Below, in pieces: positions 16,325 through 24,449 of a DNA stretch of 64,000 nt. The notes under the pieces are model-generated. The model worked only from the letters and a program-made list of their open reading frames with translations. It ran no database searches and was not told the DNA's origin. The stretch covers positions 62,001 through 126,000 of the forward strand of contig JADJWJ010000007.1 in assembly GCA_016716425.1 (NCBI GenBank), written 5' to 3'. The first letter of the stretch is position 1, and each line of letters begins with the position of its first letter. The stretch comes from Betaproteobacteria bacterium. Lineage in GTDB: Bacteria; Pseudomonadota; Gammaproteobacteria; Burkholderiales; Casimicrobiaceae. The position numbers and the translations under genes were made by a program.

Positions 16325-16815
16325 GCGACGCGCGCGCCGGAGTTGCCGGTGGGCTGGGTCGTGAAGTCGTCCGGATCCTTGTGCACGATGAGACCGCGGC
16401 CGACGATGTCGGCGTCGCCGCTGCCGATCGTGACGACGTCGATCTCGACGACGAGCGTCGCATTGCCCGCCGCATCCGCGACCAGCATCGGCAGGTCGCC
16501 GGCGTGGCGATCGGGTGTGGCCGGCGCCGCGTGCGGCTTGCCGCGCGGGTTGAAGTGGCCCCCGGCGCTCATGCCGTCACCGGAACTGCAGTCGCCCTTC
16601 TCGTGGATGTGGAACCCGTGGCCGCCCGGCGCGAGGCCGGCCACACGCGCCTCGACCAGGACCTTGCCGCCCTTCGGCGTGAAGGTCACCGTGCCGTTGG
16701 CGGAGTTGCCCCGGGTCGGCTCGAGCTTCGCCGTCGCCCTCGGTCCCGGGGGCGCCATGGAGGCGCAGCCTGCGGCGAACGCGGCAACGGCGATGCAGGC
16801 GATCGCGGTCTTCAT
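16300..16815 (-). CDS. sodC: Cu/Zn superoxide dismutase SodC (lipoprotein)
   Basis: A 171-residue periplasmic enzyme. The signal peptide ends AAFAAGCASM, suggesting lipidation at the Cys. The ligands are present: HxH in GGHGFHIHEKGDC, GGHFNPRGKPH, His and Asp in DRHAGDLPM, His in GLIVHKDPDD, and the disulfide partner in ARVACGVI. It destroys superoxide outside the cytoplasm, complementing the cytoplasmic sodB at 8279. ATG 16815 has a strong GGAGG six bases upstream. It overlaps the diverged copy downstream. Confidence 0.92.
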   Translation of the reverse strand: MKTAIACIAVAAFAAGCASMAPPGPRATAKLEPTRGNSANGTVTFTPKGGKVLVEARVAGLAPGGHGFHIHEKGDCSSGDGMSAGGHFNPRGKPHAAPATPDRHAGDLPMLVADAAGNATLVVEIDVVTIGSGDADIVGRGLIVHKDPDDFTTQPTGNSGARVACGVIARS

Positions 16816-16949
16816 GATTTCCTCCGGGGAGCGAATGATCGTGTCGGCGCGGCGTGCGGCACGCCGACGAAGCGCCCCATGATAGAGCATCGGCACGTCG
16901 TTGCCAAAAAAGCTGCCTGAACCGGGCGAACTTCCCGCTTGCGCCGCGG

Positions 16950-16955
16950 TAGAAT
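16950..16955 (+). promoter_or_regulatory. -10 box (TAGAAT) for the PHB oligomer hydrolase gene
   Basis: TAGAAT lies 54 bases before ATG 17004, and GGGGAG is present as ribosome site at about 16990. No good -35 box is seen. Confidence 0.4.
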
Positions 16956-17003
16956 TTCGGCGGCGGCGGAGACCGCGCTGCATTCCACCGGGGAGAGTTC
17001 AAC

Positions 17004-19118
17004 ATGGCATTGCATCATCGCGCGGGGCCCGTCGTGCTCGCAGCCACCGTTTCCGCGCTGCTCGCCGGCTGTTCCGGCGACAACGTCACGCCGCCCGACG
17101 TGAACCCGAAACCCGGATTCGTCGGCACGATCACCAAGTCGAGCTACGACGGCAACCTCGACGACCTCCTGACCGCGGGCCTCGGCAAGACCGGACTCGC
17201 GGGCGCGGCACCGACTTACGCCGACCCGCTGAATCCGACCGCCGCCGAACTGCGCAAGCTCGCCATCTACAACAACTACCGCGCGATCGTCGACATCGCG
17301 GCCAACGGCGGCTACGGCTCGCTGTACGGGCCGAACATCGACGTCAACGGCAATCCGACGCTCGGCGAAGGCAAGGTCGCCGGCACCGAGTACCTGGCCT
17401 ACGCCGACGACGGCGGCGGCCGCCAGAACGTAACGATGATGGTGCAGATCCCGGCGTCGTTCAGCAAGGCGTCCCCGTGCATGGTCACCGCGACGTCGTC
17501 GGGCTCGCGCGGCGTCTATGGCGCGATCGGCAGCGCGGGCGAGTGGGGCCTGAAGCGCGGTTGCATCGTCGCCTACACCGACAAGGGCACGGGCACCGGC
17601 TTCCACGACCTCGCCACCAACACGGTGACGCAGCAGAACGGCGTGCGCGCCGGCGCTGCGGCCGCCGGCAAGAACTCGAACTTCACGGCCGACCTCGCGG
17701 CCGCCGATCTCGCCGCGTTCAACGCCGCCACGCCGAACCGCGTCGCGGTCAAGCACGCGCACTCGCAGCAGAATCCGGAGAAGGACTGGGGACGCGACAC
17801 GCTGAACGCGGTCCGCTTCGCGTTCTACGTGGTCAACGAGGAGCGCGGCGACAGGAACAGCGACGGGACGGCGCGGAACACGTTCCGGCCGGACAACACG
17901 ATCGTCATCGCATCGTCGGTGTCCAACGGCGCGGGTGCTGCCGTGGCTGCGCTCGAGCAGGACGCCGAAGGCCTGCTCGACGGCCTCGCCGTGACCGAGC
18001 CCAACGTCGTCATGCCGCCGGGCGGCAACCTCGTCGTGCGGCGGGGCAACGTCACGACCAACGGCTCCGGCCGCGCGCTGTACGACTACTTCACGCTGGC
18101 CAACCTGTTGCAGCCGTGCGCGGCGCTGTCGGCGGCGGCGCAGGGCTCGCCGGGCGCGGGCTTCGTGAACACGACGATCGCCACCAACCGCTGCGCGTCG
18201 CTGAAGGCAAAGGGGTATCTGACCGGAAACACGACCGCGGAGCTCGCGGCCGACGCGATGAACCAGTTGCAGGCGTACGGCTGGCAGCCCGAGTCGAACC
18301 TGCTGCACGCGTCGCACTACGCGTTCGCGACGTTCTCGATCACGATGACGTACTCGAACACCTACGGTCGCTTCAGCGTCAGGGACAACCTGTGCGGGCT
18401 GTCCTTCGCCGCGACCGACGCCGCGACGTTCAAACCGGTCCCGCTGTCGGCGACGGCGCTGGCGCAGAGCTTCGGCGGCAGCAACGGCGTGCCGCCGTCG
18501 GTCGGCGTCAACATCGTCAACAACGACGCCCCGGGCGGGCCGGTCAACACGTCGGCGTCCGTCTCGCCGTCGACGGGCCTGCTCGACTACAACATCGACG
18601 CCGCCAAGTGCCAGCGCGACCTGTGGCTGGCCGGCGACGCCTTCGGGACGCGCGTGCAGAACGGCGTCAAGGAGACGCACCGGACCGCCAACCTGCGCGG
18701 CCGGCCCGCGATCATCGTGCACGGCCGCGCCGACGCGCTGGTGCCGGTTGCATTCTCGTCGCGGCCGTACTACGGCATGAACCGGATCGTCGAGGGCGCC
18801 GCGTCGAAGCTCACGTACGTCGAGGTGACCAACGCGCAGCACTTCGACGCGTTCATCGACAATGCGGCGCTGCCCGGCTACGACACGATGTTCGTCCCGC
18901 TGCACTACTACTTCGTCAAGGCGATGGACGCGATGTGGGCACACCTGACGCTGAACGTGCCGCTGCCGCCGGCGCAGGTCGTGCGCACGGTGCCGCGCGG
19001 CGGCACGCCTGGCCAGGCGCCCGCGATCACCGCCGCGAACGTGCCGCCGATCCTCGCCGCGCCGCCCGCAGCGAACCAGATCACGTTCGCCGGCAACACG
19101 CTCACCATTCCGGATTGA
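17004..19118 (+). CDS. D-(-)-3-hydroxybutyrate oligomer hydrolase
   Basis: A 704-residue exported lipoprotein (lipobox LLAGC, Cys at residue 22). It belongs to the 3HB-oligomer hydrolase family, which splits short oligomers released from polyhydroxybutyrate into monomers. The nucleophile Ser is in IASSVSNGAGAAVAALEQD, near residue 310. GRPAIIVHGRADALVPVAF and NAQHFDAFID supply the likely Asp and His. The length equals the usual of about 700. It implies the organism makes or scavenges PHB. It stands alone between divergent sodC and a terminator-like hairpin, followed by hslU. Confidence 0.88.
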   Translation: MALHHRAGPVVLAATVSALLAGCSGDNVTPPDVNPKPGFVGTITKSSYDGNLDDLLTAGLGKTGLAGAAPTYADPLNPTAAELRKLAIYNNYRAIVDIAANGGYGSLYGPNIDVNGNPTLGEGKVAGTEYLAYADDGGGRQNVTMMVQIPASFSKASPCMVTATSSGSRGVYGAIGSAGEWGLKRGCIVAYTDKGTGTGFHDLATNTVTQQNGVRAGAAAAGKNSNFTADLAAADLAAFNAATPNRVAVKHAHSQQNPEKDWGRDTLNAVRFAFYVVNEERGDRNSDGTARNTFRPDNTIVIASSVSNGAGAAVAALEQDAEGLLDGLAVTEPNVVMPPGGNLVVRRGNVTTNGSGRALYDYFTLANLLQPCAALSAAAQGSPGAGFVNTTIATNRCASLKAKGYLTGNTTAELAADAMNQLQAYGWQPESNLLHASHYAFATFSITMTYSNTYGRFSVRDNLCGLSFAATDAATFKPVPLSATALAQSFGGSNGVPPSVGVNIVNNDAPGGPVNTSASVSPSTGLLDYNIDAAKCQRDLWLAGDAFGTRVQNGVKETHRTANLRGRPAIIVHGRADALVPVAFSSRPYYGMNRIVEGAASKLTYVEVTNAQHFDAFIDNAALPGYDTMFVPLHYYFVKAMDAMWAHLTLNVPLPPAQVVRTVPRGGTPGQAPAITAANVPPILAAPPAANQITFAGNTLTIPD

Positions 19119-19144
19119 TCCCGCGGCCGCAGGCCGCGGGATCA
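19116..19144 (+). terminator. Hairpin after the oligomer hydrolase gene
   Basis: tgatcccgcggcc / ggccgcgggatca form a perfect 13-bp stem with a three-base loop, starting at the stop codon itself. There is no T run after it. It is probably a transcription terminator or 3' stabiliser. Confidence 0.6.
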
Positions 19145-19200
19145 TCCCGAGGATCCGGGCGACGAGGGGCCGCGCGTGCCTCGGCCGCCGCGCCATCCGG

Positions 19201-19206
19201 TACAAT
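19201..19206 (+). promoter_or_regulatory. Possible hslU -10 box (TACAAT)
   Basis: TACAAT lies 62 bases upstream of the hslU ATG. It shows that hslU here has its own promoter rather than reading from hslV. No -35 match is seen. Confidence 0.4.
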
Positions 19207-19267
19207 GCGACGGTCGTCCCGCTCGGGGCGGCCGTCGTAGTTTTCCGCCCCGCCCGAGAGCGATGCC

Positions 19268-20599
19268 ATGTCGTTCCGCATGACCCCCGAGGAGATCGTT
19301 TCCGAGCTCGACAAGCACATCGTCGGGCAGGAAGCGGCCAAGCGGGCCGTCGCGATCGCGCTGCGCAATCGCTGGCGGCGGCAGCAGGTGCCGGAGCCGC
19401 TGCGGCACGAGATCACGCCGAAGAACATCCTGATGATCGGCCCGACCGGCGTGGGCAAGACCGAGATCGCGCGCCGCCTCGCGCGGCTCGCCGATGCCCC
19501 GTTCGTGAAGGTGGAGGCCACCAAGTTCACCGAGGTCGGCTACGTCGGCCGCGACGTCGACACGATCGTCCGCGACCTGGTCGAGGTCGCGATCAAGGAC
19601 GCCCGCGAGACCGAGGCGCGCAAGGTGCGCGATCGCGCCGCCGACAACGCGGAGGAGCGGCTGCTCGACGTGCTGCTGCCGCCTGCGCGCGAGGTGAACT
19701 TCTCCGATCTCAAGCCGACGGATTCGGCCACGCGGCAGAAATTCCGCAAGATGCTGCGCGAAGGCGCGCTCGACGAGCGCGAGGTCGAGATCGAAGTCGC
19801 AGCGATGCCGGCGCAGATGGAGATCATGGCGCCGCCCGGCATGGAGGAGCTCACCAGCCAGATCCAGGGGATGTTCCGTGAGATGGGCGCGGGCCGGCGC
19901 AAGGTCAAGAAGCTGACCGTCGCCGAGGCGATGAAGGTGCTGACCGACGAGGAGGCCGCGCGCCTCGTCAACGACGACGAGATCCGCGCGAAGGCGCTCG
20001 CGGCGGCCGAGCAGAACGGCATCGTGTTCCTGGACGAGATGGACAAGATCGCGTCGCGCTCCGACATGCACGGTGCGGACGTCTCGCGACAGGGCGTGCA
20101 GCGCGATCTCCTGCCGATCGTCGAGGGCACGACGGTATCGACCAAGTACGGGATGGTGAAGACCGACCACATCCTGTTCATCGCGTCCGGCGCGTTCCAC
20201 CTGTCGAAGCCGTCCGACCTGATCCCCGAGCTGCAGGGCCGGTTCCCGATCCGCGTCGAACTCGCCTCGCTGTCGGTGTCGGACTTCGAGAAGATCCTGA
20301 CGGCGACCGACGCGTGCCTCACGCGCCAGTACGCCGCGCTGCTCGCCACCGAGCAGGTGCACCTCGAATTCCGGGAGGACGGCATCCGGCGGCTGGCCGA
20401 GATCGCGTTCGCCGTGAACGAACGCCAGGAGAACATCGGCGCCCGGCGGCTCCACACGGTGATGGAGCGCCTGCTCGACGACGTGTCGTTCCACGCGGCG
20501 CGGCGCACCGGCGAGCACATCGCGATCGACGCGGAGTTCGTCGACGCCACGCTCGCCGGCATCGCCGGCGACGACAACCTCGCGCGGTACATCCTGTGA
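19268..20599 (+). CDS. hslU: HslU, ATPase subunit of the HslVU protease
   Basis: A 443-residue AAA+ unfoldase, the same length as the E. coli protein. It has HIVGQEAAKRAVAIALRNRW at the N terminus, Walker A MIGPTGVGKTE (residues 56-66), the GYVGRDVD pore motif, the intermediate I-domain (about 110-230), Walker B IVFLDEMDKI (near 252-261), and the C-terminal tail DNLARYIL that inserts into HslV. It unfolds substrates for the HslV peptidase encoded at 6220-6765 on the opposite strand. Both partners look intact, so the complex should form although the operon is split. Confidence 0.95.
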   Translation: MSFRMTPEEIVSELDKHIVGQEAAKRAVAIALRNRWRRQQVPEPLRHEITPKNILMIGPTGVGKTEIARRLARLADAPFVKVEATKFTEVGYVGRDVDTIVRDLVEVAIKDARETEARKVRDRAADNAEERLLDVLLPPAREVNFSDLKPTDSATRQKFRKMLREGALDEREVEIEVAAMPAQMEIMAPPGMEELTSQIQGMFREMGAGRRKVKKLTVAEAMKVLTDEEAARLVNDDEIRAKALAAAEQNGIVFLDEMDKIASRSDMHGADVSRQGVQRDLLPIVEGTTVSTKYGMVKTDHILFIASGAFHLSKPSDLIPELQGRFPIRVELASLSVSDFEKILTATDACLTRQYAALLATEQVHLEFREDGIRRLAEIAFAVNERQENIGARRLHTVMERLLDDVSFHAARRTGEHIAIDAEFVDATLAGIAGDDNLARYIL

Positions 20600-20662
20600 C
20601 GCGGACGCCGCGCGGCGCGCGGCATCGCCGCGGAGTGCCGGTGCAGGACTAGGATGAAACGA

Positions 20663-20920
20663 CCCCCACGCTCGCTGCGCCCTCGGGGGCGCCGGGCCGG
20701 GCGGCAGGCGCTTGCTGCGCTCGCTGCCGGGGGCAGGCCCCCTCGGGACGACCCTTCGGGACGGAACACGGCCCCCACGCTCGCTGCGCTCGCTGCCCCC
20801 GGCGGGGGCAGGTCAGCCCCTCGGGACGACCCTTCGGGACGGAACACGGCCCCCACGCTCGCTGCGCTCGCTGCCCCCGGCGGGGGCAGGTCAGTCCCTC
20901 GGGACGGCCCTTCGGGACTG
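20663..20920. repeat. 78-bp tandem repeat, two full and one partial copy
   Basis: Full units lie at 20761-20838 and 20839-20916 with two substitutions between them. A truncated copy ends at 20760 and a degenerate start lies at 20663. Each unit holds cccccacgctcgctgcgctc, the self-complementary ctgcccccggcgggggcag, and tcgggacgacccttcggga, so each can form two hairpins. It fills the 323-base gap between hslU and the AEC transporter gene and ends three bases before that gene's ATG. No gene is seen in the gap. Confidence 0.85.
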
Positions 20921-20922
20921 AC

Positions 20923-21798
20923 ATGATCGAGCGCGTCCTCGGGATCTTCCTGCCCGTGCTGCTGGTGGTCGCGGTCGGTTACTTCTTCGCGCGCCGCGTG
21001 AAGCCCGACATGGCGATGGTCAACCGGATCTCGATGACCATCCTCGCGCCGGCGCTCATCTTCTCGGCGCTCGCCAGCAAGGACTTCGACGTCGGCGCCT
21101 ACGGCATGCTGATGGTGGGCAGCATCGGCGTCGTGCTGGGCTCGGGGCTGCTCGCGTGGCCGTTCGCCCGGCTGCTGCACGCGGACGCCCGCACGTTCGT
21201 GCCGCCGATGATGTTCAACAACTGCGGCAACATGGGCCTGCCGCTGGCCGTGCTCGCCTACGGTGCGTCGGGATTCTCGGCGATGGTCGCGCTGTTCACG
21301 ATCTCCAACCTGATCCACTTCACGCTCGGCCAGTGGATCGTCGACCACCACGCGCGCTTCGGCAGCCTGCTGCGCAACCCGATGGTGTGGTCGACGTTCC
21401 TGGGCTTCCTGTTCGCGCTGACGCACCCGCCGATGCCCGAGTGGGCGTCGGTCGCCATCCGCATGGTCGGCGACGCGCTGGTGCCGATGATGCTGCTGTC
21501 GCTGGGCGTGCGGCTGTACGAGGTCCGCTGGGACGACTGGCACATTGGCGTCATCGGCGGGCTCGTCTGCCCGCTGACCGGCATCGCCATGGCCGCGCTG
21601 CTCGCGCCCGTGCTCGGCCTCGACCGCGAGCAGACGGGCCTGCTGCTGATCTTCGGCAGCCTGCCGCCCGCCGTGCTCAACTTCATGGTGGCCGAGCAGT
21701 TCCGGCAGGAGCCCGCCAAGGTCGCGTCGATCGTGCTGATCGGCAACGTGCTGTCGATCGTCTTCGTGCCGCTGGGCCTCGTGCTGGCGCTGCACTGA
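20923..21798 (+). CDS. AEC-family transporter (auxin efflux carrier fold)
   Basis: A 291-residue inner-membrane protein with about ten hydrophobic segments in two inverted halves. The first helix is VLGIFLPVLLVVAVGYFFAR. FNNCGNMGLPLAVLAYG matches the conserved NxGNxGLP motif of the AEC family in the crossover helix. Such carriers move small organic anions, and the substrate is not predictable. No Shine-Dalgarno sequence is evident because the tandem repeat reaches the start codon. The next gene begins six bases after its stop. Confidence 0.85.
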   Translation: MIERVLGIFLPVLLVVAVGYFFARRVKPDMAMVNRISMTILAPALIFSALASKDFDVGAYGMLMVGSIGVVLGSGLLAWPFARLLHADARTFVPPMMFNNCGNMGLPLAVLAYGASGFSAMVALFTISNLIHFTLGQWIVDHHARFGSLLRNPMVWSTFLGFLFALTHPPMPEWASVAIRMVGDALVPMMLLSLGVRLYEVRWDDWHIGVIGGLVCPLTGIAMAALLAPVLGLDREQTGLLLIFGSLPPAVLNFMVAEQFRQEPAKVASIVLIGNVLSIVFVPLGLVLALH

Positions 21799-21803
21799 CC
21801 GCG

Positions 21804-22424
21804 ATGAAGAGCGCCGATATCGACGCGATCCTGTTCGACCTGGGCGGCGTCGTCGTCGAGCTCGCCGGTGTCGAGAAGATGCTCGAGTGGTCGGCCGGCA
21901 TCGACACGACCGACGAGCTGTGGCGGCGCTGGCTGCACTCGGACGCCGTGCGCCGCTTCGAGACCGGCGCGACCGGCCGCGACGCGTTCGCGCGCGACGT
22001 GATCGCCGAGTTCGGCGTCCCCGTCCCACCCGAGGAATTTCTCGCCGCGTTCACGTGGTGGCCGCGCGCGGTGCTTCCGGGCGCGTTCGAGCTGCTGGCC
22101 GCGCTGCGCGGCCGTTACCGACTGGCGAGCGTGTCGAACACCAACGAGATCCACTGGCAGCGGTTCGCGGAGGCGTGGTCGCTGCCCGCCGCGTTCGACC
22201 ACAACTTCCCGTCCCACCTCGTCGGCCGGCTCAAGCCCGATGCCGACTACTTCGCGCACGTCGTCGACGCGATCGGCGTGCCCGTGCGGAGGGTGCTGTT
22301 CGTCGACGACAACGCGATCAACGTCGAGGCCGCGGCGCGGTTCGGCCTCCACGCACGCAGGGTCGTCGGCGTGGACGGCGCGCGGCATGCGTTGCGCGAG
22401 ATCGGATTGCTCGACAACCGCTGA
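21804..22424 (+). CDS. HAD-family hydrolase (YihX/epoxide-hydrolase-like subgroup)
   Basis: A 206-residue HAD enzyme. Motif I is LFDLGGVVVEL (residues 9-19), the GGVV variant typical of the YihX and epoxide hydrolase N-terminal subgroup. Motif II is LASVSNTNEIHW, motif III is in GRLKPDADYF, and motif IV is VLFVDDNAINVEAAARFG. It is probably a sugar-phosphate or nucleotide phosphatase, of unknown substrate. It sits five bases after the AEC transporter and 13 before the glycosyltransferase, so an operon is likely. Confidence 0.8.
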   Translation: MKSADIDAILFDLGGVVVELAGVEKMLEWSAGIDTTDELWRRWLHSDAVRRFETGATGRDAFARDVIAEFGVPVPPEEFLAAFTWWPRAVLPGAFELLAALRGRYRLASVSNTNEIHWQRFAEAWSLPAAFDHNFPSHLVGRLKPDADYFAHVVDAIGVPVRRVLFVDDNAINVEAAARFGLHARRVVGVDGARHALREIGLLDNR

Positions 22425-22437
22425 CTCCCCGCGCGCC

Positions 22438-24419
22438 ATGGGTCATTTCCTGCTTCTCCCGCACGGAACGTCCGGAAGCATCTACCCGTTCGTGTGGCTC
22501 GGCCGCCAGCTGCAGCGGCACGGCCACCGCGCGACGCTGGTCACCGCCGACGCCTACCGCGAAACTGCGGCCAGCGCCGGGCTCGGGTTCGAAGGCGTGG
22601 GCAACGACGAGCTCGCGGCTCTGCTCGCGGACCCGCAGCTGTGGACGCAGGAGGACGGCGCCCGCGTGTCCTACGAGCGCGCGGCGGGCTCGACCCGCGG
22701 CTTCGTCGACGCGATCGAGGCCATCGTCGCGCGCGACGGCCTGCCCGACCTCATGCTCGCGCCGATGATCAACTTCGGTGCGCGGCTCGTGCGCGAGAAG
22801 CGCGGCATTCCGCTGATCAGCGTTCACCTCTACCCGATGCTGTTCGTCAGCGCGCACGACCTGCCGCTGTTCGCGCCGGTGGCGCACCGGCTGCGCCGGC
22901 TGCCGCTGTGGCTGCGCCGCGCGCTCCTGCTGCTGCCGAATCCGCTCGACCGCAGCGCGCTGCCGGCCGTGCGGACGTGTTGCGAAGCGCACGGCGTCGA
23001 GCCGCCCTACAGTCTGTGGAAGCAGTGGTGGCACTCGCCGGACGGCGTGCTGGCGCTCTTCCCCGAGTGGTTCGCCGCGCCGCAGCCGGACTGGCCGCAC
23101 AACATGCTGCAATGGGACTTTCCGCTCGAGGACATGGCGGCCGAGCAGCCGCTCGAACCCGCGCTGCGGCAATTCCTCGAGACCGGGGAAAGCCGGTGGT
23201 GTTCACCGCGGGCACCGGCCAGTTGCATGCCGAGTCGTTCTTCGCCGAAGCGACGGAGCTCGCCCGGCAGTGCGGCTGCCGCGCGGTGTTCCTGACGCGC
23301 AAGCTCGAGCAGCTGCCGCGCGCGCTGCCCGAGACAATCTTCGCCTCCGCCTACGCGCCGTTCTCCGCGCTGCTGCCGCACGCGCGCGCATTCGTCCACC
23401 ACGGCGGCATCGGCACCGTTTCGCAGTCGCTGGCCGCCGGGGTGCCGCAGCTCGTCGTCGCGATGGCGCTCGACCAGCCCGACAACGCCGAGCGCGTCGA
23501 GCGGCTCGGCGCGGGCGTGGCGACGACGGCGGACCGGTTCACCGCCGCGCACGCGCTGCCGCTGCTGCAGCGCTGCCTGCACGACGAAGCGATCCGCCGC
23601 GCAGCCGCCGCGTGCGCGGAGCGCCTGCGCACGCGGCCGGCCACCGACAGGCTGGTCGCCTGGGTGGAGTCCCGCCAGGTGCCGAGCAGGCGCTTCGCGC
23701 AGGCCGCGCGTGCGCCGGCCGGCGACACCCCGCCGGTCTACCTGATCCCCGGCCTCGGCGCCGACAGCCGCACCTACCGCGAGCCGTGGGACGAGGTTCC
23801 CGGCGCCGTCTACGTGGAGTGGCCCGAGTACCACGGGGAGGCCACGATCCCGGCGGTGGCGCGTTTCGTCGTCGACGCGTGGCAGATCCCCGACGGCGCG
23901 ATCGTCGTCGCTCCGTCGTTCGCCGGCGCCGTCGCGTGCGAGATCGCGAACATCCGTGCGCTCGCGGCGGTCGTGCTGGTCGCCAGCAGTCCGGACCCGG
24001 CGGACTACGTCGCGCTGGCGCGATCGCGGCGCCTGCGGCCGTTCATTCCGGAGGCGTGGCTGCAGCGCTTCCTGCGCCGGCGCGAAGGCATCCGGCGGCA
24101 GCGCTACGGCCACACGCCGACGCCGTTCATGCTGGCCTTGCTCAACGGCATCGAGCAGTTCAGCGTGTGCCAGCTCTCGTTCCACCGGGACATGTACGAG
24201 GCGATGGTCGCCTGGCCGGGCGGCATCGCACCCCACGCCCGGGTGCTGCGCATCCATGGCCGGCACGACTCCACCGTGCGGCCGCCCGCGACGGCCGACC
24301 TGATGCTCGACGGCGGGCACCTCGTCATCATGACGCATGCGCGCGAGTGTGTGGACTTCGTCCGGTCCGGACTCGCGGACGGCTTCGAGGCGATGGTCCG
24401 GCGGCGCGACGCCGCGTGA
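22438..24419 (+). CDS. Glycosyltransferase family 1 fused to an alpha/beta hydrolase (frameshifted)
   Basis: About 660 residues in two frames. From ATG 22438 the first frame encodes a GT1/MGT-type N-terminal domain (GHFLLLPHGTSGSIYPFVWL). At about 23188 (ggggaaagccgg) one base is missing and the protein continues in another frame as KPVVFTAGTGQ, with the C-terminal donor-site signature FVHHGGIGTVSQSLAAGVPQ and ALDQPDNAERVERLG. After about residue 425 a new domain begins, PPVYLIPGLGADSRTYRE. It has a nucleophile elbow APSFAGAVA and GGHLVIMTHA, and is an alpha/beta hydrolase. Both sides of the shift are well conserved, so a sequence error in an A run is as likely as true loss. Substrates are unknown. 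Confidence 0.75.
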
Positions 24420-24449
24420 CGCGCCGCGTGCCGCGTCTGCGCGGTCGAG

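Noticed and set aside
11593..16815. A carotenoid biosynthesis cluster suggested by the CrtI-like gene
   Set aside because: No phytoene synthase or other carotenoid gene is nearby, and the protein pattern fits the PYROXD2-like branch.
20654..20926. Open frames across the 78-base tandem repeat before the AEC gene
   Set aside because: They are repetitive, Pro/Gly/Arg-rich, present in several frames at once and explained by the DNA repeat.
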